From JAFMIT01 sp044341215 (lineage in GTDB: Bacteria > Actinomycetota > Actinomycetes > S36-B12 > UBA5976), in assembly GCA_044341215.1 (NCBI GenBank), contig JBIISC010000014.1:1-30165 (forward strand): a stretch of DNA of 30,165 nt, in the 5' to 3' direction. The notes below the pieces were generated by a model. The model did not search any database. It had not been told where the DNA came from and worked only from the letters and a program-made list of their open reading frames with translations. The position numbers and the translations under genes were made by a program. The first letter of the stretch is position 1. Every line of letters begins with the position of its first letter. Shown here one piece after another: positions 24,161 to 30,165 of this stretch.

Positions 24161-24508
24161 CTAAAAATTCAATCCCAGCCAAGCTGCAAATAAAGATAAC
24201 CCAATCGTTAACACGATATAAATAATCGCAATCGGCCGCTCGGCTTTGTGACGAAGTCGGTGATGGGTTTGGCCGATAAAGCCGCCGAAGGTTGTGAAAG
24301 ATCCGCAAAATGATGCGAAAAACAGAAGCATTTCCTCTGTCCAACCCGCACGGCTGATTGAGTAGCCAAGAAGGAATGAGCCAATCACATTGGCGAACAG
24401 AGTTCCGTATGGAAAGCGTTCTCCTAATTTTGCTGTGCTAACTTTTTCGAATTGATAACGCAATACTGCGCCAACGGCAGCGGCTACTGAAAAAATGATT
24501 AAGTTCAT
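24161..24508 (-). CDS. crcB: CrcB/Fluc fluoride ion channel subunit, copy A
   Basis: 115 residues with four membrane helices. Fluc channels are small dual-topology dimers, or heterodimers of two paralogues, that export fluoride. Conserved features: AVGAVLRYQF (11-20), PYGTLFANVIGSFLLGY (33-49, including Asn40), and FCGSFTTFGGF (67-77). Both pore phenylalanines of the Phe-box (F74, F77) are kept, but the usual Ser after the first Phe is Gly. It overlaps copy B by ATGA and is last in the ABC transporter operon. I saw no fluoride-riboswitch-like leader at the operon's 5' end. Confidence 0.92.
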   Translation of the reverse strand: MNLIIFSVAAAVGAVLRYQFEKVSTAKLGERFPYGTLFANVIGSFLLGYSISRAGWTEEMLLFFASFCGSFTTFGGFIGQTHHRLRHKAERPIAIIYIVLTIGLSLFAAWLGLNF

Positions 24509-24885
24509 TTATGCAAGCTCTTAACTGCTAATGATTGAGCTACATGAAATGCTAGCAACCCACCCAGAAGACTTGCAGCAAAAAGCACCAAGAATTTGGC
24601 ACTTTCATTTTGCTGAAGTAGATCTACAGATTGAACAGCGAACGCTGATGTGGTCGTAAATCCACCTAGCAAACCCGTTGCTAGAAAAGGCCGCCAAACA
24701 ACTTGCAGACTAGGCGCACCCTTGAGATATCTCTCGCCATGAACGAGTACGAATCCGAGTGCAAAGCAACCGATAAGGTTTACAACAAGCGTGGACCAAA
24801 CCACATCAGTCGTAGAGTTTGTAACTCCATATCGCAGTCCAGCGCCAATTACTGCACCAATCGCAACAGCAGGAACTGCTTTCAC
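24505..24885 (-). CDS. crcB: CrcB/Fluc fluoride ion channel subunit, copy B
   Basis: 126 residues, four membrane helices. The family pattern is GAVIGAGLRYG (10-20), STLVVNLIGCFALGF (31-45, Asn36) and GLLGGFTTTSAF (71-82). The first Phe-box residue is replaced by Thr79, while F82 is kept. Such an asymmetric pair suggests an obligate heterodimer with copy A, as in other two-gene Fluc systems. The GTG start directly abuts the permease stop, so it is translated from the ABC transporter mRNA. Confidence 0.9.
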   Translation of the reverse strand: MKAVPAVAIGAVIGAGLRYGVTNSTTDVVWSTLVVNLIGCFALGFVLVHGERYLKGAPSLQVVWRPFLATGLLGGFTTTSAFAVQSVDLLQQNESAKFLVLFAASLLGGLLAFHVAQSLAVKSLHK

Positions 24886-25608
24886 TTATGCATCTCGCTT
24901 TGAGAACATAACTCCTGCCATAACCAACAAGATGACAGTTAAAACAGCTAGTGGATAAGCATTTTCCGGACCATCAACATTCCATGGCATTGTCCAAGAC
25001 GAAGCGCGTGAGAATGGGTAATACTCGGCTGTCCATCTAAGGCTTTCTGGAATGAATAGCGCAACCAAACCCTCAACCACACTTGCCATCATTAAAGGAA
25101 TGACTGTGCCTAGAGCCATAACTCGAGTAATCATCACGATTGCAATTGCAGACAAAATAAATAACAAGAAGAAAATTGTTACTCGGCCGATTGCTCCGGT
25201 TGAAAGCTCCCAGTTAACTCCGCCGTCTATGAGCATGTTTACCTCTGCAATAACAATTGCAAAAGTAATTGCTAACCAGACTGCACACCATATTAAGATC
25301 GTAAAAACTCGAACGAAATAAACCGCCAAACGATTTGGGAAAGTCGAAAGCGTAATTCGAATAGTTCCGTGTCGATAATCATGTCCGAAGGCTTGTGAAG
25401 CAATTGTTGCTGCCCAAACACCCCAAAGTGGAACAAATGCGGGGGTTAGATTTGAAAGCGATAAACCTTGTGCGTCACCAGTTAAGTTATCCATTGAGAG
25501 TGGAAGGTAGGTAATACCTGCAGTCATCAAAGTGCCGAGAATCGTTAGCACCCATGAAGAGCGAAGGGATGTAATACGAAGGAATTCATATTTAAACAAT
25601 CGAATCAT
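24886..25608 (-). CDS. ABC-2 type transporter permease
   Basis: 240 residues with six hydrophobic helices. A cytoplasmic start (MIRLFKYEFLRITSLRSSW) is followed by a first helix at about 18-37. ASQAFGHDYRHGTIRITLSTFPNR (about 70-93) is the coupling-loop pattern of ABC-2 permeases paired with BcrA/NatA-like ATPases. The ATG overlaps the ATPase stop (ATGA). The exported substrate is not identifiable; relatives move peptides, drugs or ions. Co-transcription with two fluoride-channel genes is the only contextual hint. Confidence 0.88.
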   Translation of the reverse strand: MIRLFKYEFLRITSLRSSWVLTILGTLMTAGITYLPLSMDNLTGDAQGLSLSNLTPAFVPLWGVWAATIASQAFGHDYRHGTIRITLSTFPNRLAVYFVRVFTILIWCAVWLAITFAIVIAEVNMLIDGGVNWELSTGAIGRVTIFFLLFILSAIAIVMITRVMALGTVIPLMMASVVEGLVALFIPESLRWTAEYYPFSRASSWTMPWNVDGPENAYPLAVLTVILLVMAGVMFSKRDA

Positions 25609-26513
25609 TTGTGACCACCAGTTTCATACTCTTGGCCATCTTCAGTAAGTCTCAAGAAAGTAGTTTCGAGGCTATCGCGGTTTTCACTTAGTTCAAGTAC
25701 GCGAATCCCATTTTCAAAAGCAATGTGCCCGATAGTGTCGGTATCATCCGACGAAACCTGGATTGTGGTCCCATCCTGGTTCGCGCTAAAACCTTTAGCT
25801 TGCAAAACTTTGAGCAGACTTTCGGTTTTGTCCACCCGGACAATGATCCGACTTCCAGAATTTTTCTTGATAAAAGTTTCCATAGATTCATTTGCAATCA
25901 ATTTGCCTTTTGCAATAACAATCAAATCGTCCGCCATCAATTCCATCTCACTTAGTAAATGAGATGAGACGAGCACTGTCCGATCTTGCTCTGCATATTT
26001 TTTAATGAAATCGCGCAACCAATGGATGGTGGCAGGATCTAAACCATTTGCAGGTTCATCTAGAAATAAAACTTGTGGTTCGGCTAGAACTGCACCAGCA
26101 AGACCTAAGCGCTGAGCCATACCAAGGGAGAAACCTTTTGGTCGTTTCTTTGCTACGTCTTGCAAACCCATAAGTTCAAGAACTTCGTCTACACGCTTTT
26201 TTGAGGTGCCAGATTCGCAGGCCAACATTTTCAAGTGATCATATGCGGTGCGATTAGGATGGAAGAGTTTTGCATCAAGATGAGTGCCCACAACTTTTGT
26301 CACTTGCTTGTAGTTTGAAAGCGGCTTACCGTCGTAGAGAGTTTGTCCGGAGCCATGATCGAGGCCCATCATTAGGCGCAAGGTGGTGGATTTACCCGAG
26401 CCATTTGGCCCGAGAAAGCCAGTAACTGACCCGGGTTTTAGCGTGAATGAAAGGTCATCCACCGCTAGTTTTGAACCGAAGGATTTTGCCAATCCTTGAG
26501 CTTGCACGATCAC
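25605..26513 (-). CDS. ABC transporter ATP-binding protein (ABC-2/BcrA-like)
   Basis: 302 residues. Walker A GPNGSGKST (about 35-43), signature FSLGMAQRLGLA, Walker B VLFLDEPANGLDP, and switch His in VSSHLLSEME are all present. The usual Q-loop glutamine region reads VVGTHLDAKLFHPNRTA, without an obvious Gln, as I recall for this subfamily. A C-terminal domain of about 90 residues follows the nucleotide-binding domain. The GTG start follows AAAGGGG, a good ribosome binding site, so the mRNA has a short leader; TAGCCT at 26546-26541 is a possible -10. It heads the operon ATPase-permease-crcB-crcB and is divergent from the FmdB-like gene. Confidence 0.93.
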   Translation of the reverse strand: MIVQAQGLAKSFGSKLAVDDLSFTLKPGSVTGFLGPNGSGKSTTLRLMMGLDHGSGQTLYDGKPLSNYKQVTKVVGTHLDAKLFHPNRTAYDHLKMLACESGTSKKRVDEVLELMGLQDVAKKRPKGFSLGMAQRLGLAGAVLAEPQVLFLDEPANGLDPATIHWLRDFIKKYAEQDRTVLVSSHLLSEMELMADDLIVIAKGKLIANESMETFIKKNSGSRIIVRVDKTESLLKVLQAKGFSANQDGTTIQVSSDDTDTIGHIAFENGIRVLELSENRDSLETTFLRLTEDGQEYETGGHK

Positions 26514-26613
26514 AGATGTCCCCTTTGTTTGATACGCCTGAGGCTACCCCATGCGCAGATGACAATGGCAGAGGCAATGCGTGGCAAAATGCGCCCCTAC
26601 TCACAGGAGACCA

Positions 26614-26811
26614 ATGCCAACCTACCAATACACGTGTAATTCGTGCGAAGAGCTGCAGGAAGTTGTGCAGAACTTTTCCGACGATCCGTTGACGGTTTGC
26701 CCTAAGTGTGGCGGTGAACTTCGCAAACTCTTCTCATCTGCTGGAGTGGTTTTCAAAGGTTCAGGTTTTTACCGAAACGATAATCGACCAAGTAGTTCTT
26801 CTTCGGACTAG
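26614..26811 (+). CDS. FmdB-family zinc-ribbon protein (Rv0991c-like)
   Basis: 65 residues from ATG 26614. MPTYQYTCNSCEELQEV and PKCGGELRKLFSSAGVVFKGSGFYRND are the FmdB/CxxC_CxxC_SSSS signature: two CxxC pairs (CNSC at 8-11, CPKC at 28-31) that bind zinc, then a serine-rich disordered tail. The mycobacterial relative Rv0991c has been described as a redox-regulated chaperone (Ruc); the same role here is inference. AGGAG lies five bases upstream of the ATG. An in-frame ATG at 26581 would add 11 unrelated residues. The gene follows the cyclo-ligase locus in relatives, but here the ABC/crcB operon is inserted between them. Confidence 0.9.
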   Translation: MPTYQYTCNSCEELQEVVQNFSDDPLTVCPKCGGELRKLFSSAGVVFKGSGFYRNDNRPSSSSSD

Positions 26812-26818
26812 TCCTGTG

Positions 26819-26834
26819 GAAATCTTTTGATTTC
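26819..26834 (+). terminator. A/T-rich hairpin after the FmdB-like gene
   Basis: GAAATC (26819-26824) and GATTTC (26829-26834) form a perfect six-base stem with a TTTT loop, eight bases after the stop codon. No clean U-run follows, so it is at best a weak terminator or an mRNA 3'-end stabiliser. Confidence 0.3.
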
Positions 26835-26845
26835 TAAAATATATT

Positions 26846-26851
26846 CATAAT
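26846..26851 (+). promoter_or_regulatory. -10 element of the SAF-domain gene (leaderless start)
   Basis: CATAAT, five of six matches to the canonical -10, ends six bases before the ATG at 26858. It is one of the best matches in the window. Confidence 0.6.
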
Positions 26852-26857
26852 TGCGAA

Positions 26858-27409
26858 ATGCCGAAAATCGATATCCAACAAATTAATCTATTTATTTTGC
26901 GCTATCGCAAAATACTCCTTGCCCTTGGATTTTCATTAATAGTTTGGACGATTTCATCAAATCCTCCAAATGGAAACTTAGTATTAATCGCAAACCAATT
27001 CATCCCTGCAAATTCGAAACTGCAAGCCGAGCAATTCTCGCTCATCACAATTGCTAATTTCGAAACTGAATCATTCATTTCAGATACGGGTGCAATCCAA
27101 AGTTTATACACAAAAATCGATATCCAACCAGGTTCGCTGCTCAATCAAGAATCAACAAGTTCAGAAAAAGGTTTTAACAATCGAGTCGATGTATTTGTAA
27201 ATTTGGAAAATCAAGGAAATATAAATCCAGGCAGCAAATTGCATCTTTGGTCACAGTCTGATGAATTTAGTCAGCTAATTTCTTCAGATGCAGTAGTACG
27301 AACCAGTGAAAGCGATAGCTACGGGGCTCGACTATTGGTGAGCATTCCGCTGACCGATGAGTACGCAGTGATGCAAAGCCAAGGCATCAAAGTCGTACAG
27401 GTTGATTAA
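26858..27409 (+). CDS. Membrane-anchored SAF-domain protein (CpaB/RcpC-like)
   Basis: 183 residues. A short cytoplasmic start with basic ILRYRK is followed by one membrane helix (about 21-33). An exported SAF-like segment comes next (LVLIANQFIPANSKLQAEQFSLITI, with IQPGSLLNQE near residue 90), as in CpaB pilus-assembly and flagellar P-ring FlgA-type proteins. The C-terminal half has beta-rich VDVFVNLENQG and ARLLVSIPLTDEYAVM. No pilus or flagellar gene is nearby. A SAF protein after the FmdB-like gene recurs in actinobacteria, as I recall, so its role may not be pilus-related. Its stop overlaps the stop of the convergent small gene through a shared TTAA. Confidence 0.78.
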   Translation: MPKIDIQQINLFILRYRKILLALGFSLIVWTISSNPPNGNLVLIANQFIPANSKLQAEQFSLITIANFETESFISDTGAIQSLYTKIDIQPGSLLNQESTSSEKGFNNRVDVFVNLENQGNINPGSKLHLWSQSDEFSQLISSDAVVRTSESDSYGARLLVSIPLTDEYAVMQSQGIKVVQVD

Positions 27410-27573
27410 ACCTGGTCGTGATGTGGTGGACGATCTGCTAGAAATTGCGCATCATCTTTAGGTTGGTGCGAATTGACTTCATCTTGAGTGACGGTAGGCA
27501 AAATACCTTTTAAAGCTTCCCGCATCTTTGCCTTCGAAAGCTCGAGGTCTTCGGACTTTTTGTCTTCACTCAT
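27406..27573 (-). CDS. Small acidic hypothetical protein
   Basis: 55 residues from ATG 27573. It is highly charged and predicted largely disordered: an acidic-lysine N-terminus (MSEDKKSEDLELS), a short helix SKAKMREALKGIL, then a polar tail rich in Asp, His and Pro. The KAKMREAL helix weakly recalls the small actinobacterial DUF5302 family, but I am not confident of that. There is no membrane segment or cysteine. I chose the ATG because CACAAT ends six bases upstream; a longer reading to 27606 would cross the divergent promoter. That the gene is real is supported by the promoter match and the tail-to-tail stop overlap. Confidence 0.6.
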   Translation of the reverse strand: MSEDKKSEDLELSKAKMREALKGILPTVTQDEVNSHQPKDDAQFLADRPPHHDQV

Positions 27574-27618
27574 AGTGCGATTGTGACACCTCAAAGGGTT
27601 TGCCACAATCTGCCTGTG
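27571..27618. promoter_or_regulatory. Mirror-symmetric divergent promoter
   Basis: Read on the plus strand the layout is CAT, six bases, ATTGTG, 18 bases, CACAAT, six bases, GTG. The two -10 hexamers (27580-27585 minus, 27604-27609 plus) are exact inverted repeats at equal distance from their start codons. With a 17-base spacer the -35 of the rightward gene would be TTGTGA (27581-27586) and that of the leftward gene TTGTGG (27608-27603). Each -35 thus falls on the opposite gene's -10. Confidence 0.6.
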
Positions 27619-28488
27619 TCTAAACCAATAGTCCTAGAGCGCTCTAGTTGGCAAGAGCTTGCACAAGGGCATGCTGCGAGGGTCGCCCCAATCGCAGCGA
27701 ATGTGAGAAAACGCCATCGCGACTCGACTCGGCATCCGGTCGATGATTTCATGTGGGACTACTACACCTTGCGCCCATCCCGGTTGGAAAGATGGCATCC
27801 AGGATTTGGGGTTTGGCTTTCTGATGCACCTGAATATTTAAATCAACGTGGTTACGAAACCGTTGATGGGGTAACGAAAGTTGCATCTAAATTTGTTGAA
27901 GATCGTAGCGAATCATTTAAATGGACTTTAAAGCTGCTTAAAGAAACCAGTGACCGTGAACCAAGATTTCAATGTTTTGGATTTCACGAATGGGCAATGC
28001 TTTACAAGCTCGAGCCAAACGAAGTTAGACATGAACAGCTGCCTTTGCGACTCACCGTTAAAGAAATTGCTGATGTAGTGGAAGCACAGGAACTCAAGTG
28101 CACCCACTTTGATGCCTTTAGATTTTTTGTGCCAGGAGCGCGGTCACTAAACCATATGATTTTGACTCGTGAAGGTCAGCCTGAAAATGAGCAGAGCGGA
28201 TGCTTGCATGCAAATATGGATATTTATAAGTGGGCATACAAATCTCTACCTTTAGTTTCAAGTGACTTGCTGTTTAAAACTTTTGAGTTGGCAAGAGAGA
28301 TACGGCAACTCGATATGCAAGCAACCCCATACGATCTATCGCAATGGGGTTATGAGCCGGTTAAAACCGAAACCGCAGAAGGAAAGATTGAATACGTGCG
28401 CAGACAAAAAGATTTTCAAGTCCGCGGACAAATGCTTAGATCTGAACTAATTCAACAGATCGAAAATGCGTTAAAAGTTATTATTTAG
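27616..28488 (+). CDS. Conserved actinobacterial protein of unknown function
   Basis: 290 residues from GTG 27616. Distinctive conserved-looking stretches are HPVDDFMWDYYTLRPSRLERWHPG (about 40-63), FQCFGFHEWAMLY (about 118-130), HFDAFRFFVPGARSLNH (about 168-184) and CLHANMDIYKWAYK (about 196-209). It is rich in Trp, His and Tyr, with no membrane helix or signal peptide, so it is cytosolic. As I recall, relatives in actinobacterial genomes are often labelled 3-methyladenine DNA glycosylase, but I see no helix-hairpin-helix or glycosylase motif here and do not adopt that name. CACAAT ends six bases before the GTG. The stop lies inside the convergent ptsI end (eight-base overlap). Confidence 0.82.
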   Translation: MSKPIVLERSSWQELAQGHAARVAPIAANVRKRHRDSTRHPVDDFMWDYYTLRPSRLERWHPGFGVWLSDAPEYLNQRGYETVDGVTKVASKFVEDRSESFKWTLKLLKETSDREPRFQCFGFHEWAMLYKLEPNEVRHEQLPLRLTVKEIADVVEAQELKCTHFDAFRFFVPGARSLNHMILTREGQPENEQSGCLHANMDIYKWAYKSLPLVSSDLLFKTFELAREIRQLDMQATPYDLSQWGYEPVKTETAEGKIEYVRRQKDFQVRGQMLRSELIQQIENALKVII

Positions 28489-30133
28489 TAAGTTCGTCCA
28501 AGCGAGCTCGAACAATTGCCTTCGCTTCTTCAGCACTTGATGCGCCAATTGCAAGTTGCGAAACTTCAATGCAGGTTGCCCGATCAACAGATGCTAAGAA
28601 TCCTCTGACTTCTGACAATGCAACCGGGGCCATGGAAAGACTTGTGACTCCTAAGCCAACTAAAACTGCTGCAAGATATGGGTCAGCAGCAGCTTCACCA
28701 CAAACTCCCAGCGGTCGAGCAAGCGCAGTGGCACTATTCGCAGCAAACGATATGGCCCGCAATACTGCTGGATGCCAAGAATCTGTTAAATCTGAAAGGC
28801 GCGCATCCAAACGATCTGCCGCCATGACATATTGGGTTAGGTCGTTGGTGCCAAGACTTCCAAAATCTACTTCTGCCAAAACTTTGTCAGCCAAGATAGC
28901 TGCTGCTGGAGTTTCAATCATTACACCCACGTGACGAATTCCTACTCCACGAGCTTGGGCTGCAAAGTCTGCTGCTTCTGCAACTGTGTCAATCATCGGA
29001 GCCATCACCCAAAGATCGGTGTTAGTTTTTTGGGCAGCGATTGCTAATGCTTCGAGTTGGCGTTTCATAACCCCAGTGCCATTGCGAGTTAAACGCCAAC
29101 CGCGAACTCCAAGTGCAGGATTTTCTTCGACAACGGTGTTTAAGAAAGGAACTGGTTTATCGCTACCAGCATCTAAGGTGCGAACGACAACCTTGTTCCC
29201 TGCTTGGGCAGTAAATACATCTGAATAAAGTGCGACCTGTTCTTCAACAGTAGGTTCGGTTTCACGCGATAAGAACAAAAGTTCAGTCCGAAACAAACCA
29301 ATACCTTCAGCACCAGCATTTGCTGCAGTTACCGAGTCAGCAACCGAACCTGCATTTGCCAAAAGATTTATTGGCGTGCTGTCAGATAAACGGCCTGGGC
29401 CCGTGACTGCTGCTGCGCGGGCACGCAAAGCATCTTCTCGAGTTTTGTGATGTAAATAATTGGCTTCGGATGGATTGATTTCTACAATTCCCATGCGACC
29501 ATCGACCATGACTTTGTCTCCATCATTGAGAGAATCAGCAGCAGCACATCCAACTACTGCCGGAATCCCAAGACCGCGAGCAACGATTGCGGTGTGACTA
29601 GTTGGCCCACCCTTTTTCACAACAAGCGCCATTGCATAGCGCAAATCAAGCGCTGCAGTATCAGCTGGAGTTAAATCTTCAGCAACGATTATTGATGGCC
29701 GATCTAAAACAATAGCCTCGGCAACCTCACCGCTCAATACTGCAATAGTGCGATTAGCGATTTCGTCGAGATCATGGACTCGTTCCGCGAAATACCCGCC
29801 AAGACTCTCTAATGCATTTCTAAATCCTGAAAATGCATCATGGATTGCTGCGCGAACGTCTGGATATTTGATGTCATCTGGCAACCGAGATGCAATTGCC
29901 TCTTCAAGAGCTGGGTCTTGTGCAATCATTGATTGTGCCTGCAAAACATCTCTAGCAACATCAAGATCTGCAGCTTGGGCGCGACGTTCTAAATCTGTCG
30001 CTACAGAGGTCAAGGCAGCAATCACTTCTCGAGGAGTTGCTGGTACTTCATGATCGATTACTTGGTGCGAAATTGTGAAAACTTCACCTAGGACTACGCC
30101 AGGTGATACGCCAATGCCGGTGATAGTGGTCAT
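28481..30133 (-). CDS. ptsI: Phosphoenolpyruvate-protein phosphotransferase (PTS enzyme I)
   Basis: 550 residues, slightly short of the usual 560-575. Enzyme I takes phosphate from PEP and passes it to HPr, starting sugar uptake by the PTS. Motifs: GIGVSPGVVLGE at the N-terminus, the phospho-histidine loop GGPTSHTAIVARG (His180), EGIGLFRTELLFL, TLDAGSDKP, MIETPAAAI, SLGTNDLTQYVMAADR, and VCGEAAADP with the catalytic Cys. All key residues are present, so it should be active. No ptsH or enzyme II gene lies in the window. The ATG is six codons from the nearest A/T-rich -10-like AACAAT, which ends only four bases before it, so the promoter is unresolved. Confidence 0.95.
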   Translation of the reverse strand: MTTITGIGVSPGVVLGEVFTISHQVIDHEVPATPREVIAALTSVATDLERRAQAADLDVARDVLQAQSMIAQDPALEEAIASRLPDDIKYPDVRAAIHDAFSGFRNALESLGGYFAERVHDLDEIANRTIAVLSGEVAEAIVLDRPSIIVAEDLTPADTAALDLRYAMALVVKKGGPTSHTAIVARGLGIPAVVGCAAADSLNDGDKVMVDGRMGIVEINPSEANYLHHKTREDALRARAAAVTGPGRLSDSTPINLLANAGSVADSVTAANAGAEGIGLFRTELLFLSRETEPTVEEQVALYSDVFTAQAGNKVVVRTLDAGSDKPVPFLNTVVEENPALGVRGWRLTRNGTGVMKRQLEALAIAAQKTNTDLWVMAPMIDTVAEAADFAAQARGVGIRHVGVMIETPAAAILADKVLAEVDFGSLGTNDLTQYVMAADRLDARLSDLTDSWHPAVLRAISFAANSATALARPLGVCGEAAADPYLAAVLVGLGVTSLSMAPVALSEVRGFLASVDRATCIEVSQLAIGASSAEEAKAIVRARLDELTK

Positions 30134-30165
30134 GCAGATTGTTTCACTTTCAGTTAAGTCGCGAA

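Noticed and set aside
26514..26613. Possible fluoride (crcB) riboswitch upstream of the ABC-crcB operon.
   Set aside because: The short segment before the ATPase start shows a good ribosome site and a possible -10, but not the conserved pseudoknot sequence blocks I would expect. A covariance search would settle it.
1..30165. Search for CRISPR arrays, tRNA/rRNA genes, insertion sequences, prophage or defence islands.
   Set aside because: By eye I saw no regularly spaced repeats, cloverleaf-like segments, transposase or integrase motifs or terminal inverted repeats; coding genes fill almost the whole window.

Overview
The window looks like chromosomal DNA of a compact, streamlined actinobacterium. 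The evidence is gene content and order: an AdnAB-type helicase-nuclease, MoeZ, the TetR/DUF3107/RhlE cluster, an FmdB-like zinc ribbon, a Pmt O-mannosyltransferase beside rsmI, and a SAF-domain protein. As I recall the Mycobacterium tuberculosis map, these occur there in three separate blocks (around Rv3202c-Rv3213c, Rv1229c-Rv1232c and Rv0991c-Rv1011). Base composition is low for the phylum (mid-40s % G+C by eye, not computed). Gene spacing is extremely tight. This would fit freshwater acI/Nanopelagicales-type bacteria, but that placement is inference. I see no mobile element, tRNA, rRNA, CRISPR or prophage, and no gene-free stretch over 300 bases.

Layout. Positions 1-3077 (-) hold most of an AdnA/AdnB-like helicase-nuclease that runs off the left edge. 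From 3178 to 9197 (+) come a membrane protein with a degenerate kinase domain and a flippase-like domain, moeZ, a TetR regulator, DUF3107 and a DEAD-box helicase. Positions 9194-10563 (-) carry an orphan ParA and MarC. From 10643 to 14140 (+) come a soluble PRC/MgtE_N/CBS protein, DUF1003, mrp and a nitroreductase. Positions 14137-19270 (-) are the housekeeping run rsmI-metG-tatD-rsmA-ispE, which lacks the rpfB gene usual in related genomes. pmt lies at 19317-20777 (+). Positions 20774-23489 (-) hold moeA, a RimJ-like acetyltransferase and a membrane protein. 5-formyltetrahydrofolate cyclo-ligase is at 23547-24122 (+). Positions 24161-26513 (-) are an ABC ATPase, its permease and two crcB/fluC genes in one overlapping operon. 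An FmdB-like protein and a SAF protein follow on the + strand, then a small acidic protein (-), a conserved protein of unknown function (+) and ptsI (-).

Two architectural themes run through the window. First, most genes at the head of a transcription unit lack a leader: a -10 hexamer of the form nAnnnT ends exactly six bases before an ATG/GTG (13 clear cases, plus metG at seven bases). This also corrects several start codons. Genes inside operons, and a few others, use Shine-Dalgarno sites. Second, convergent genes nearly always overlap at their stop codons, four of six pairs through one shared TTAA/TTAG tetranucleotide. The most striking single element is the mirror-symmetric divergent promoter at 27571-27618. 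I found no clear new multigene system. The best candidates for new biology are that promoter, the pseudokinase-flippase fusion, and the ABC transporter operon carrying an asymmetric fluoride-channel pair.
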